DNA of 46,339 nucleotides from DASZQY01 sp036511595 (GCA_036511595.1 DATCBY010000049.1:1-46339), one strand, 5' to 3'; positions 15,997-26,290 are shown, counted from the stretch's first letter. The notes: a model not told the origin generated them from the letters alone. Numbers and translations are program-made.

Positions 15997-16055
15997 TGCC
16001 GCCCTTGCCGACCATGCGGCGACGGGCGACAAAGCCCGGCCACCGCTGAGATTCT

Positions 16056-17252
16056 ATGTCCGATTCCGCCTCCTCTCCGCCCGCCACAGCGTCGATTCTG
16101 CTGCCCATATCGGCCGGCATCCTCGCCGCCGTCGTCGGCTTCGCAAGTTCGTTCGCCATCGTGCTCGCCGGTTACACGGCGGTCGGCGCGACCCAGGCCG
16201 AGGCGGCGTCGGGCCTCTTCGCCATATGCCTCGGCCAAAGCCTGCTCGCCGTTGCCTTTGCGGTCATCACGCGCATGCCCATCGCGATGGCGTGGTCGAC
16301 CCCCGGTGCCGCGCTCCTGATCGCCACCGGCATGCCGGCGGGAGGTTACCCGGTCGCGGTTGGCGCCTTCCTCATCGCCGGAGTGCTGATCGTCGCCGCC
16401 GGCGTGTGGCGTCCGTTCGGCCGGGCCGTGTCGGCGATTCCGCTCTCGCTTGCGGGCGCAATGCTGGCGGGCGTTCTGCTTGAGTTATGCCTCGCGCCCG
16501 TGAAGGCGGTGGTGGCCCTCCCCGCGCTCGCCTTTCCGATCATCGTCGCGTGGGCGCTGGCGCTGCGCTTCGCCCGCAAGTTCGCCATCCCGATCGCCGT
16601 CATTGCCACCGCCGTCATCGTCGGCGCGACAACGCCGCTCCCGCCGACGGCGCTCGCCGACCTCGTCCCGCATCCGGTCTTCGTGCTGCCCGCGTTCACG
16701 CTCCAGGCAATGATCGGCATCGCGGTCCCGCTGTTAATCGTCACGATGGCGACGCAGAATGTGCCAGGACTCGCCGTCCTGGCCGTCAACGGCTACACGC
16801 CGAACGTCGGCCCGATCTTCGTATGGACCGGCCTCGCCAGCGTCGGCACCGCGTTCCTTGGCGGCCACACGCTCAATCTCGCCGCGATCACCGCAGCACT
16901 CTGCGCTGGCCCCGACGCACATCCCGATCCCGCCCGCCGGTGGATCGCGTCAGCTACCAACGGCGTCGCTTATCTTTTCCTCGCCTTCGGAGCGACCTTC
17001 GCGGCCGCCTTCGTTACCGCCTCGCCCCCGCTGCTGATCGAGGCAGTCGCCGGCCTTGCCTTGATGGGCGCGCTGGGCAGTGCGCTGTCGTCCGCGCTCG
17101 CCCGCGACGACGAGCGCCTGCCGGCAATCGTCACTTTCCTCACCGCCGCGTCCGGCGTTTCCTTCCTGGGAATCGGCGGCGCCTTCTGGGGCCTCATCGC
17201 CGGCGGCGCGCTGATGGCGGTCCTCAAGTGGCGGCCAACCGCCCCGGCATAG
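16056..17252 (+). CDS. BenE-family membrane transporter
   Basis: A 398-residue polytopic inner-membrane protein of the BenE (benzoate:H+ symporter) family, with about 12 hydrophobic segments. Typical family stretches are GFASSFAIVLAGY in the first helices, AWSTPGAALL and LLIVTMATQNVPGLAVLAVNGY, followed by GGHTLNLAAITAALCAG. No benzoate catabolic genes lie nearby, so the substrate is uncertain. Start chosen at ATG 16056; length matches the family. Confidence 0.88.
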   Translation: MSDSASSPPATASILLPISAGILAAVVGFASSFAIVLAGYTAVGATQAEAASGLFAICLGQSLLAVAFAVITRMPIAMAWSTPGAALLIATGMPAGGYPVAVGAFLIAGVLIVAAGVWRPFGRAVSAIPLSLAGAMLAGVLLELCLAPVKAVVALPALAFPIIVAWALALRFARKFAIPIAVIATAVIVGATTPLPPTALADLVPHPVFVLPAFTLQAMIGIAVPLLIVTMATQNVPGLAVLAVNGYTPNVGPIFVWTGLASVGTAFLGGHTLNLAAITAALCAGPDAHPDPARRWIASATNGVAYLFLAFGATFAAAFVTASPPLLIEAVAGLALMGALGSALSSALARDDERLPAIVTFLTAASGVSFLGIGGAFWGLIAGGALMAVLKWRPTAPA

Positions 17253-17310
17253 CAGTCCCACGGCAACAAGCCTTGCTCTCCGCCGTCCTTCACGGCAAAA
17301 CCCGCCCGCC

Positions 17311-19182
17311 ATGCTCCATATCAATGACCTGACCTACCGGATCGGCGACCGCCTGCTGATCGATCACGCCACCGTCGCCCTGCCGACCGGGGCGAAGGTC
17401 GGGCTTGTCGGCAAGAACGGCGCCGGCAAGACCACGCTGTTCAAGCTGATCGCCGGCGAGATCGGCTCTGAAACCGGCGGCGTCAGCCGGCCGAAGAATT
17501 CCCGCATCGGCCAGGTCGCCCAGGAAGCACCCGGCGGCCCGGAGACCCTGCTTGAGGTCGTCATCGCCGCCGACCTCGAGCGCACCGCGCTGCTGGCCGA
17601 GGCGGAAACGGCGGAAGATCCCCACCGCATCGCCGAGATCCATACCCGCCTCGCCGATATCGAATCGCACTCGGCCGAATCGCGCGCCGCCTCGATCCTC
17701 GCCGGCCTCGGCTTCGACGAGGCGACCCAGAACGGTCCCTGCTCGGCGCTCTCCGGCGGCTGGCGCATGCGCGTCGCCCTCGCCGCCACGCTCTTCACCG
17801 AGCCCGACATCCTGCTGCTCGACGAACCCACCAACTACCTCGATCTCGAAGGCACGGTGTGGCTGGAGAACTTCATCGCCCGTTATCGCCACACCGTTGT
17901 GATGATCAGCCATGACCGCGACCTGCTCAATCGCGCCGTCGACATCATCGTCCATCTCGATCAGGGCAAGCTAACGCTCTATCGCGGCAACTACGATTCC
18001 TTCGACCAGCAGCGCCGCGAGCGCCAGGCCCTGCAGCAGAAGGCCAAGAAGAAGCAGGACGAGCAGCGCGCCCACCTGCAGGCCTTTGTCGATCGCTTCC
18101 GCTACACCGCGTCGAAGGCGCGCCAGGCGCAGTCGCGCGTCAAGATGCTGGAGAAGATGCAGCCGATCGCCGCGATGGCCGACGATACCATGCTGCCGTT
18201 CTCCTTCCCCGACCCGGCCAAGCCGATGGCGCCGCCCATCATCCAGTTGGAGGATGCCTCCGTCGGCTACGCCACCGGCCATCCGGTGTTGAAGAAACTC
18301 GATCTCCGCATCGACGACGACGATCGCATCGGCCTGCTTGGTTCCAATGGCAACGGCAAGTCGACGCTCGCCAAGCTGCTCGCCGGCCGCATGGAGCCGA
18401 TGGGCGGCCGCATCCGCCGCCTGCACCGGCTAGAGGTCGCCTATTTCGCCCAGCACCAACTCGACGAGCTGAACCCGGAGGCGTCTGCTTACGATCACAT
18501 CCGCGAGCTGATGCCCGATTCCTTCGAGGCGCAGGTGCGCGCCCGCACCGGCGCCATGGGCTTCACCCGTCAGAAGATGGAAACGCCGGCCAAGGATCTT
18601 TCCGGCGGCGAGAAGGCGCGGCTCCTGCTCGGCCTTGCCACCTTCACCGGCCCCAACCTGATGATCCTCGACGAGCCCACCAACCATCTCGATATCGACA
18701 GCCGCGAGGCGCTGGTCATGGCGCTCGCCGAGTATCGGGGCGCCGTCATCCTCATCAGCCACGACCGCCACCTGCTCGAAGCTTCGGTAGATCGGCTGTG
18801 GCTCGTCGCCGAGGGCACCGTCAGCCCCTTCGACGGCGATCTCGCCGACTACCGCACGCTCGTTCTGGACGGCCGCTCCGGCCGTTCGTCGGGCGGCGGT
18901 TCCCGCGCCCCGGCCAGCGGACAGGATCGCCGCCGCGCCTCGGCTAAGCGCCGCGAGGACAGCGCCCCGCTCCGCAAGAAGGTCAAGGAGGCCGAGGCGT
19001 CCATCGCCAAACTGCAGGGCGACATCGCTACCCTCGACAGGAAGCTCGCCGATCCGAAACTCTACCAGCGCCCGATGGACGCGGCCTTCCTTGCCAAGGA
19101 ACGCGCCGATCTGGTGCGCACGCTGGCGACCACGGAGGAAAAATGGCTGGCGGCGAGCGCAGCAGCCGAGGCAGCGGAGTAG
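17311..19182 (+). CDS. ABC-F family ATPase (Uup/YheS-like)
   Basis: A 623-residue soluble protein with two ABC nucleotide-binding domains and no membrane segments. Domain 1: Walker A GKNGAGKT (34-41), signature LSGGWRMR, Walker B ILLLDEPTN with D171/E172. Domain 2: Walker A GSNGNGKS (344-351), signature LSGGEKAR, Walker B D454/E455. The ABC-F linker between them is charged and helical (QQKAKKKQDEQRAHLQ). After domain 2 comes a Ser/Arg/Gly-rich region and a C-terminal coiled coil (KKVKEAEASIAKLQGDIATLDRK), as in Uup-type members. ABC-F proteins act on ribosomes; the exact role is not clear from sequence. Confidence 0.93.
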   Translation: MLHINDLTYRIGDRLLIDHATVALPTGAKVGLVGKNGAGKTTLFKLIAGEIGSETGGVSRPKNSRIGQVAQEAPGGPETLLEVVIAADLERTALLAEAETAEDPHRIAEIHTRLADIESHSAESRAASILAGLGFDEATQNGPCSALSGGWRMRVALAATLFTEPDILLLDEPTNYLDLEGTVWLENFIARYRHTVVMISHDRDLLNRAVDIIVHLDQGKLTLYRGNYDSFDQQRRERQALQQKAKKKQDEQRAHLQAFVDRFRYTASKARQAQSRVKMLEKMQPIAAMADDTMLPFSFPDPAKPMAPPIIQLEDASVGYATGHPVLKKLDLRIDDDDRIGLLGSNGNGKSTLAKLLAGRMEPMGGRIRRLHRLEVAYFAQHQLDELNPEASAYDHIRELMPDSFEAQVRARTGAMGFTRQKMETPAKDLSGGEKARLLLGLATFTGPNLMILDEPTNHLDIDSREALVMALAEYRGAVILISHDRHLLEASVDRLWLVAEGTVSPFDGDLADYRTLVLDGRSGRSSGGGSRAPASGQDRRRASAKRREDSAPLRKKVKEAEASIAKLQGDIATLDRKLADPKLYQRPMDAAFLAKERADLVRTLATTEEKWLAASAAAEAAE

Positions 19183-19314
19183 TAGCCGCGTTCCTTTGCG
19201 TCACAGCGCGTTGGCAGGTCCCGGAATTTCGGCGAGGCCAGCAAATGGAGGGTGGTCGGCTACGAGTCGCGGGGCCCGCGGGCCTGCTTTCCAACGATGG
19301 CTAATTATCTGCCG

Positions 19315-19764
19315 CTACGCCTTCTTTTCCCAGCGCCCGCGTTCCGACTGCTGCCAGTAGGTCGCGTCGTGGCCGGCCGCCTTCGCCTTCGTCCACGCCT
19401 CACGCGCCCGGTCCACGGCATCGAGATCGTTGCCGTCGAAGAGGCACACCACGCGGCCGTAGTCGGAATAGTTAGCCGTCTCAGCACCGTCGGCCACGAA
19501 GCGCACGTTGGCGCCGTTGGGATTGTCGTCGGCTGCCGTCAGCCACACCGGCTGCTCCGCCGCGCGCCCGTCCTTCATCGTTCCGTGCGGCAGGAATCCT
19601 TCGTCGCGATAAATCCACAGGTGCGCGTCGAGCGCGTCGCGCCGCGCCTCCGATCCAACCTGCACGACCGCGCGCCACTTCCGCTCTAGGCACTTTTCCA
19701 GCAACTCGGGCAGCACCCGTTCCAGCGGTTGCTGCTGCAGATGATAGAAAAGCACCTCGGTCAT
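19315..19764 (-). CDS. holC: DNA polymerase III chi subunit
   Basis: A 149-residue protein matching the chi subunit of DNA polymerase III, which links the clamp loader to SSB. Typical features are EVLFYHLQQQPLERVLPELLEKCLER at the start and LWIYRDEGFLPHG, with VWLTAADDNPNGANVRF in the middle. The start ATG lies 10 nt after the pepA stop, in the same direction, so the two are probably cotranscribed; pepA-holC neighbours are widespread in proteobacteria. It converges with the ABC-F gene; a short CGCGG/CCGCG hairpin near 19267-19279 may separate them. Confidence 0.93.
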   Translation of the reverse strand: MTEVLFYHLQQQPLERVLPELLEKCLERKWRAVVQVGSEARRDALDAHLWIYRDEGFLPHGTMKDGRAAEQPVWLTAADDNPNGANVRFVADGAETANYSDYGRVVCLFDGNDLDAVDRAREAWTKAKAAGHDATYWQQSERGRWEKKA

Positions 19765-19774
19765 GCCTGCGAAC

Positions 19775-21265
19775 CTAGCTCTCGTAGTTGTCCGCCACCA
19801 ACCGGTCGAGCAGCCGCACGCCCCAGCCGGAAGTCCACGAGCGGTTGATCTCGGTCTGCGGCGAGCCCAGCGCGGTGCCGGCGATGTCGAGGTGCACCCA
19901 TGGCGTATCCTTGACGAACCGCTTGATGAAATGCGCCGCCGTGATTGCCCCGCCGTCGCGCGAGCCGGCGTTCTTCACGTCGGCGAACTTGGAATCGATC
20001 TGCTTGTCGTATTCCTTGCCGAGCGGCATCCGCCAGACGAGTTCGCCGGTCGCCGTGCCGGCCGCGCTTAGCGCCGCGGCGAGCTTGTCGTCGCTGGCGA
20101 ACATGCCCGCCTGGTGGTGGCCGAGCGCAACGATGATAGCGCCGGTGAGCGTGGCGAGATCGATGATGAACTTCGGCTTGAAGCGCTCCTCGGTGTAGGC
20201 GATGGCATCGGCCAGAACCAGCCGGCCCTCGGCGTCCGTGTTGATGATCTCGATTGTCCGCCCGGTCATCGCGGTGACGATGTCGCCCGGGCGCTGCGCG
20301 TTGCCGTCGACCATGTTCTCGACGATGCCGATGACGCCGACTGCGTTGACCTTGGCCTTGCGGGCACCCAGCGCATAAAGCAGCCCCGTCACCGCCGCGG
20401 CGCCGCCCATGTCGCCCTTCATGTCTTCCATGCCGCCGGCCGGCTTGATCGAGATGCCGCCCGAATCGAACACGACTCCTTTGCCGACGAAGGCCACGGG
20501 CGCGTCCTTCGCCTTGCCGCCGTTCCAGCGCATGATCACCAGGCGCGGCGGCCGCACCGAGCCCTGGGCCACGCCGAGCAGCGCGCGCATGCCGAGCTTC
20601 TTCATCTGCGATTCGCTCAGCACCTCGACCTCGACGCCGACTTTCTTCAGCCCCTTCACCCGGTTGGCGAATTCGACCGGGCCCAGCACGTTCGCCGGCT
20701 CGTTGATGAGATCGCGCGCCATCAGCACGCCGTCGGCGATGGCGTCCTGTGCCACCCACGCGGCCTTCGCCGCCGCCGGGTTATCGACCGCGACGACGAT
20801 GTCGGCCGCCGCCTTCCGCTTCGGCGCTTCCTCGGTATCCGGGCGATAGTTGTCGAACGAATAGGCACGCAGCTTCATGCCGAGCGCGAAATCCGCGGCG
20901 GCGGTCTTGCCGGGATTGCCATCGTCGGGCCGTTCGAAGATCACCGTCGCCTTGCCAGCCTTGCCGAGCGCCCCCATCGTCGCGCCGCCAAGGCGAATCC
21001 AGTCAAGTTCGGCGAGCTCACCGGGGCGCCCTGTCCCGACCAGCAGGATACGGTCCAGATGGGTGCCACGCGGCGCGATGAGATCCAGCGTAGCCCGCGG
21101 CTTTCCTTTGAATTCGGCCGTGGCTGCGGCGCGTTTCACCAGATCGGCGACGCCCAGCGCCCGCGCCTCCTTGCCGACGGCGAGATCCTCGCCGACGAGA
21201 ACGACAGCGGTGCCGGCTGGCTTCCGTCCGGCTTTGGCAAACGAAATATTGGCGAAATCGGTCAT
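19775..21265 (-). CDS. pepA: Leucyl aminopeptidase (M17)
   Basis: A 496-residue M17 aminopeptidase removing N-terminal residues from peptides; two metal ions sit in the active site. The C-terminal catalytic domain has K262 and D267 in GKGVVFDSGG, D285 in KGDMGG, and NTDAEGRL (342-349) with D344, E346 and catalytic R348. The N-terminal domain (about 1-170) is the usual variable one. ATG 21265 gives the normal length; the frame extends to 21931 but this is antisense to lptF. It is divergent from lptF with a 186-nt gap. Confidence 0.96.
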   Translation of the reverse strand: MTDFANISFAKAGRKPAGTAVVLVGEDLAVGKEARALGVADLVKRAAATAEFKGKPRATLDLIAPRGTHLDRILLVGTGRPGELAELDWIRLGGATMGALGKAGKATVIFERPDDGNPGKTAAADFALGMKLRAYSFDNYRPDTEEAPKRKAAADIVVAVDNPAAAKAAWVAQDAIADGVLMARDLINEPANVLGPVEFANRVKGLKKVGVEVEVLSESQMKKLGMRALLGVAQGSVRPPRLVIMRWNGGKAKDAPVAFVGKGVVFDSGGISIKPAGGMEDMKGDMGGAAAVTGLLYALGARKAKVNAVGVIGIVENMVDGNAQRPGDIVTAMTGRTIEIINTDAEGRLVLADAIAYTEERFKPKFIIDLATLTGAIIVALGHHQAGMFASDDKLAAALSAAGTATGELVWRMPLGKEYDKQIDSKFADVKNAGSRDGGAITAAHFIKRFVKDTPWVHLDIAGTALGSPQTEINRSWTSGWGVRLLDRLVADNYES

Positions 21266-21370
21266 CGGGGCGGCGCTTGTTGCTGGAGGGTTGGTGAAAC
21301 GCGGACAGCCGGCGAAGAACGAACGCCGGGCGGCGGCAGATAACGACTCAGGGCAGCCGTTGGCAAGCAG

Positions 21371-21400
21371 TTGCGCCGCAACGCAAACGCCGACCATAAT
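21371..21400 (+). promoter_or_regulatory. Candidate promoter of the lpt operon
   Basis: TTGCGC (21371-21376) and CATAAT (21395-21400) are separated by 18 nt, about 50 nt before lptF. This is a reasonable sigma-70-type arrangement in a GC-rich alphaproteobacterium, but it is based on eye inspection only. Confidence 0.3.
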
Positions 21401-21451
21401 CGCCACGTCGACGCGGCTTTGGCGGACGGCCGGGCGAGCCCAAAGGCATTC

Positions 21452-22624
21452 ATGAAGCTCATCGAGCGCTACATCTTCCGCCGGATCGCCAGCGCCACCC
21501 TGCTGACGTTCATTTCGCTGGGCGCCATGGTCTGGCTCAGCCAGGCGCTGCGCCAGTTCGACCTGGTGACCGCCAACGGTCAGGCGATCGCCACCTTCTT
21601 CCAGGTTTCCGCGCTGCTGGTGCCGGTTCTCATCGTCATTGTCTTTCCGGTCTCGCTGCTCATCGCCGTCATCTATGCGTTCACGTCCCTGAACAACGAT
21701 TCCGAACTGGTCGTCATCAACGCCAGCGGCGCCCGCCAGATAGCCTTGCTGAAGCCGGTCCTGATCGTCGGGTTCATCGCCACCCTCGTGGTCGGCTCGA
21801 TGACGCTCTATTTCGCGCCGCTGGCGTTGAGCACCTGGCAGGTGCTGATCACCAACGTGCGCGGCAACATCATCACTTCCTTCATGCGCGAAGGCGACTT
21901 CGTCTCGCTCACCCCGAAACTCACCTTCCACATGCGCAGCCGCAACCAGGATGGGTCGCTGCGTGGAATTTTCGTGTCCGACGACCGCGACCCCGAAAAG
22001 ACCGTCACCTACCTCGCCGAGAAAGGCGCCATCCTCGACAACCCGCTCGGTCTCTTCCTGATCATGGGCAACGGCACCATCCAGCAGCGCAGCAAGATCG
22101 ACCAGTCGATCTCGATGATCGAGTTCTCATCGTACGCTTTCGACCTCTCGAGTTTCACCAGTTCGGCCACCGTGGCGACGCTGCAACCCGCCGAGCGGCC
22201 GACGAGTTACCTTCTTCATCCCGATCCGAATGATCCCTACCTGCTGCAGTCGCCGGCCAAATTCCGCGCCGAGCTGGACGATCGGCTGACGGCGCCGCTT
22301 TACTGCTTCCTGTTCGCGCTGATCCCGCTGATGTTTCTGGGCCAGGCGCAATCGACGCGACAAAGTCGCGCCGCGACGATCGCCTCCGCGGTCATCCTGA
22401 CGGTGGTTGTGCGCGCGGTGCCGGTGTTCCTGCCGGTCCAGACGAGCGGCATCGCGGAACTTGCCGCATACGTCTTCCCCGTTGCGCTTTCGCTCCTCGC
22501 CGTCTGGCTGTTCCTCGCCGGAGTCCAGTTACGGCCACCGGACTGGGTCGTCTCGCTTGGCGAGCGGCTGTTCGCGCGGGCGAGTGGCATCATGACGCGC
22601 GACGCGTCGGCGCCTGCGGGCTAG
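21452..22624 (+). CDS. lptF: LPS export ABC transporter permease LptF
   Basis: LptF is one of the two membrane subunits of the LptB2FG transporter that extracts LPS from the inner membrane. The 390-residue protein starts MKLIERYIFRRIA, the usual LptF opening, and has three N-terminal membrane helices, a large periplasmic beta-jellyroll region (about 140-270) and three C-terminal helices. I use ATG 21452; the upstream in-frame codon at 21371 lies within the candidate promoter. It is followed by lptG after 11 nt. Confidence 0.95.
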   Translation: MKLIERYIFRRIASATLLTFISLGAMVWLSQALRQFDLVTANGQAIATFFQVSALLVPVLIVIVFPVSLLIAVIYAFTSLNNDSELVVINASGARQIALLKPVLIVGFIATLVVGSMTLYFAPLALSTWQVLITNVRGNIITSFMREGDFVSLTPKLTFHMRSRNQDGSLRGIFVSDDRDPEKTVTYLAEKGAILDNPLGLFLIMGNGTIQQRSKIDQSISMIEFSSYAFDLSSFTSSATVATLQPAERPTSYLLHPDPNDPYLLQSPAKFRAELDDRLTAPLYCFLFALIPLMFLGQAQSTRQSRAATIASAVILTVVVRAVPVFLPVQTSGIAELAAYVFPVALSLLAVWLFLAGVQLRPPDWVVSLGERLFARASGIMTRDASAPAG

Positions 22625-22635
22625 GAGCGACAGCC

Positions 22636-23733
22636 ATGTTGGGCCGCACCCTTTCCTTCTACTTCGCCCGCCACTTCGCCAAGATGGTCGGGGCGATTTT
22701 CGCGCTCGCCTTCCTGCTCATCGCCGCCGTCACCTATTTTGAATTCTTCAATCGCGCCTTCAAGGGCGAGGCCAGCGCCGGCCTGCTGCTGGCGGTGGTT
22801 GCCATCTTCAAGGTGCCGAGCATCTCGGAAGACTCGCTGCCCTTCGCCGTTCTCTATGGATCGATTGCCGCCTTCGTTATCGCCAATCGTCGGCTTGAGG
22901 TGGTCGTCGCCCGCGCCGCCGGCGTTTCGGCGTGGCAGTTCCTGTTGCCGGCCTGCATCGTTGGCCTGCTCTTCGGCGTCGTCGCCACCGCGGTCTACAA
23001 TCCCGCCGCTTCCTACCTGCTCGGCGTCTCCGATCGCCTGGCCGGCGACGTCTTCAACGGCGGCGCCAAGCCGGTCGAGAACACCGACAACCGCGGTCCG
23101 GTATGGGTCCGCCAGGCGGCCAAGGGAACCGAATCGATCATCGGTTCCGCGCAGTCCTTCGATGAGGGCCTCGGCCTGCTCGGGGTCACGGCCTACGTCT
23201 TCGACGCCAACGAGCATTTTCAGGCGCGCGTCGATGCTCCGCGCGCCCATTTCTTCCCCGGCGAATGGCGTCTCGAAAACGCAACAGTGACCGCCATCAA
23301 TGCCAACCCCGAACACGTCGATGAATACGTGCTTTCCACCAATCTGACGTCAAATGAGGTGAAGCAAACCTTCTTGCAGCTTGATTCGGTTTCGTTTTGG
23401 TCGTTGCCCTCGCTGTCGCAAGCCGCACGCCGGGCGGGACTTTCTTCGGCCCGCTACGACCTGCAGTATAACGTACTGCTCTCGCGCCCGATTCTCCTTT
23501 TGGCAATGGTACTTATAGCCGCCAACGTCTCGCTCAGGTTCTCGCGTTCCCGCGATCTCGGACGCGTGATTATTACTGGTGTGGGGGTGGGCTTCATGCT
23601 TTATGTTGTGACCAATATATCTTGGGATTTGGGGAGTGGCGGCATTGTGCCGCCACCGCTGGCAGCCTGGCTACCTGCGATCGTGGCGACACTCGTCGGG
23701 ATCACGGTATTGCTGCATCTGGAGGACGGATGA
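22636..23733 (+). CDS. lptG: LPS export ABC transporter permease LptG
   Basis: The 365-residue partner of LptF, with the same plan of three membrane helices, periplasmic domain and three helices. It starts LGRTLSFYFARHFAKM; the loop EDSLPFAVLYGSIAAF contacts the ATPase in the family. GGAG is 9 nt before the ATG. The stop overlaps the lptD start (ATGA), coupling inner-membrane and outer-membrane parts of the LPS bridge. Confidence 0.95.
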   Translation: MLGRTLSFYFARHFAKMVGAIFALAFLLIAAVTYFEFFNRAFKGEASAGLLLAVVAIFKVPSISEDSLPFAVLYGSIAAFVIANRRLEVVVARAAGVSAWQFLLPACIVGLLFGVVATAVYNPAASYLLGVSDRLAGDVFNGGAKPVENTDNRGPVWVRQAAKGTESIIGSAQSFDEGLGLLGVTAYVFDANEHFQARVDAPRAHFFPGEWRLENATVTAINANPEHVDEYVLSTNLTSNEVKQTFLQLDSVSFWSLPSLSQAARRAGLSSARYDLQYNVLLSRPILLLAMVLIAANVSLRFSRSRDLGRVIITGVGVGFMLYVVTNISWDLGSGGIVPPPLAAWLPAIVATLVGITVLLHLEDG

Positions 23734-26114
23734 GGGGGGCGCGTCTGCGCCACGTCATTCCACCGACGCGGGGGCGTGCGGCATTGATCGCCGCCGTTGC
23801 CGCGGCGCTGTGCGTTTGCATTCTCGCTTTCGTTGCCGCCCCTTCGGCGCATGCCGCCACTGCCACCGCCACCGCAGACAATGCCGGCACCCAGTTCAGC
23901 CTTCCCTTCGCCGCCCCGGCGATCGGCAAGGACGAGAAGATGCTCGTCGAGGCCGACCAGCTGGTCTACGACTACGATCACAACAGCGTCGCCGCCGTCG
24001 GCAATGTGAAGATCTACTATGGTGGATACACGCTGCAGGCGGCGAAGGTCGTTTACAACAAGGCCACCGGCCGCCTGATCGCTACCGGCGACGTGCAGCT
24101 CGTCGATCCGTCGGGCGCCGCGGTCTACTCTGACTACGTCGATATCACCGACAACTTCCGCGACGGTTTCGTGCAGTCGCTGCGGGTCGACACGCCGCAG
24201 CGCACGCACTTCGCCGCCGAGCGCGCCGAGCGCAGCGGCGGCATTACCACTACGTTCATCAACGGTACCTACACCGCCTGCGAGCCGTGCGTTCAGCACC
24301 CGGAGAAGCCGCCGCTGTGGCAGGTGAAGGCCGCCAAAATCGTGGTCAATCACCAGAACCACGTGGTCGACTTCACCGACGCGCAGGTTGAATTCTTCGG
24401 CCACCCGATCGCTACGCTGCCGTACTTCTCGATCGCCGACCCCTCGGTCACGCGCAAGAGCGGTTTCCTGGTGCCGACTGCCGGCTACACCGGGCGCACA
24501 GGCGCGTTCGCTTCCATCCCCTATTACTGGGCGTTGGCGCCGAGCTACGATCTGACGCTCGCGCCCGCCATCTTCTCGCGCCAGGGCCTGCTTGCCGACG
24601 CCGAGTGGCGCCAGCGCCTCGCTAACGGCGAGTACACGATCGATGCCGCGGGCATCTACCAGCTTGATCCGAATGCCTTCATCGCCGGTTCTCCTGCCAA
24701 CCGCACCCTGCGCGGCGGCGTCCGGACGACGGGCTTGTTTGCCCTCAACCGTGACTGGACACTGGGCTGGGACGGGACGCTGTCAACCGACCGCGAGTTC
24801 ACGCGCGACTACGGCGTTCTCACTGCCGACACCGCCATTACCACCTCGACGGTTCACCTTACCGGCATCGGCGACCGCGATTTCTTTGAGGCGCGGGCGT
24901 CGTATTTCCAGGTGCTGACTGACCAGTCCTCGCCGACGGTCGTCAACCCGGCGCAATACGATCAGGACCGCCAGGCCGTGGTCGCCCCGGTGATCGACTA
25001 CAACCGCATTGGCGACAATCAGATCCTCGGCGGAGAGCTCACCTACACCTCCAACGTCGCCAATGTCGTGCGGACGGCCGACGATCCCTATTTCACGGCC
25101 CCTGCTTACTACGAGGGCACAGCCGGCAGCGCGGTTCGGGCGACCCAGGAAGTCGACTGGCAACGGCGTTTCGTCGGTCCGATGGGCCAGGTCATCACGC
25201 CGTTCGCCTCGCTCCGTGGCGATGCTTTCTTCCTGGATGGAACATCCGCCGCCCCAAGCCTGATCGACAATGGAACGGTCCTCCGCTTCATGCCTGCCGT
25301 CGGCGTCGACTGGAGCCTCCCTATTCTGGCTACGACGCCGCACGGCACCCACATCATTGAGCCGATTGCGCAGATCATCGTGCGCCCCGATGAAACCGAT
25401 CCGGGGTTGCTCCCCAACAACGACGCGCAGAGCCTGGTATTCGACCCGTCCAACCTGTTCGAACACGACAAATTCTCGGGCTTCGACCGTGTCGAGGGCG
25501 GCACCCGCGCCAACCTCGGCATCCACTACAACGGCACCTTCACCAGCGGCGCGTCGCTGGATGCAACGCTTGGCGAGTCGATCCAGGTCGCCGGTCTCAA
25601 TTCTTTCGCCACCGACCCGGTGTCGGGCGTCGGCATTGACTCCGGGCTCGAGAACACGTTTTCGGACTATGTCGCAGGCATGACGGTCAACACCGGTCTC
25701 GGACCGCAGTTCAGCGCCAACACCCGCTTCGGTAGCGGCGACCTCAACCTCAATCGTGCCGAGCTCCAGGCGACGACGGCGCTTGGCCCGGTCACCACCT
25801 CGGCAAGCTACCTCTATCTGCGCCAGAATCCCTTGAACCTCGCGACCTCGGCCTCGGTGCTGCGCGGAGCCGCGTCGGTCAACCTTTCTGAAAACTGGCG
25901 TGCCTTCGGAACGCTGACCTACGACATCACGGGCGCCGCTATCGCCGGCGACAGCTTCGGCATCGCATTCGACAACGAGTGTCTCACCATGTCGGTCGCC
26001 TACAGCCAGTCGATCGTCACCGACGAGCCCAACCAGTGGCTCAACTTCCGACTGGCGCTGCGCACCTTCGGTACCGGCAGCGTGACCACCAATCTCGGCA
26101 ATCTGAACAATTGA
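23730..26114 (+). CDS. lptD: LPS-assembly protein LptD
   Basis: LptD is the outer-membrane barrel that inserts LPS. The 794-residue precursor has a long signal region (Arg-rich start, then AALIAAVAAALCVCILAFVAA and APSAHA), an OstA/LptA-like jellyroll near residues 70-150 (VEADQLVYDYD, VGNVKIYYGGYTL), then the barrel with alternating beta strands, ending in an aromatic/Asn tail. Cysteines at 184 and 187 (ACEPC) and 751 (NECL) are fewer than the four of E. coli but suit a disulfide between plug and barrel. GGAGG precedes the ATG. The gene partner LptE is not in this window. Confidence 0.94.
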   Translation: MRGARLRHVIPPTRGRAALIAAVAAALCVCILAFVAAPSAHAATATATADNAGTQFSLPFAAPAIGKDEKMLVEADQLVYDYDHNSVAAVGNVKIYYGGYTLQAAKVVYNKATGRLIATGDVQLVDPSGAAVYSDYVDITDNFRDGFVQSLRVDTPQRTHFAAERAERSGGITTTFINGTYTACEPCVQHPEKPPLWQVKAAKIVVNHQNHVVDFTDAQVEFFGHPIATLPYFSIADPSVTRKSGFLVPTAGYTGRTGAFASIPYYWALAPSYDLTLAPAIFSRQGLLADAEWRQRLANGEYTIDAAGIYQLDPNAFIAGSPANRTLRGGVRTTGLFALNRDWTLGWDGTLSTDREFTRDYGVLTADTAITTSTVHLTGIGDRDFFEARASYFQVLTDQSSPTVVNPAQYDQDRQAVVAPVIDYNRIGDNQILGGELTYTSNVANVVRTADDPYFTAPAYYEGTAGSAVRATQEVDWQRRFVGPMGQVITPFASLRGDAFFLDGTSAAPSLIDNGTVLRFMPAVGVDWSLPILATTPHGTHIIEPIAQIIVRPDETDPGLLPNNDAQSLVFDPSNLFEHDKFSGFDRVEGGTRANLGIHYNGTFTSGASLDATLGESIQVAGLNSFATDPVSGVGIDSGLENTFSDYVAGMTVNTGLGPQFSANTRFGSGDLNLNRAELQATTALGPVTTSASYLYLRQNPLNLATSASVLRGAASVNLSENWRAFGTLTYDITGAAIAGDSFGIAFDNECLTMSVAYSQSIVTDEPNQWLNFRLALRTFGTGSVTTNLGNLNN

Positions 26115-26290
26115 CGGTTGCCGTCGGCCCGACCTCCCATCAATTCGCCTGATTTCGGCGGACTATGACGGCGCGATGATGAAGATCACGATCCTTCCCC
26201 CGCCCTCGTCTGCGGCTGCCCGCGCGTGGTAGTCTGCCGGCTTAGTCATGAGTTCCGCTTGCGGCGGAGCGCGTCTTCGGAACCGGGCCT

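Noticed and set aside
20114..21343. 409-residue plus-strand frame opposite pepA
   Set aside because: Antisense shadow; pepA catalytic motifs are intact on the minus strand.
21371..21451. Longer start for LptF
   Set aside because: The extra 27 residues are not LptF-like and overlap the likely promoter; MKLIERYIFRR is the usual beginning.
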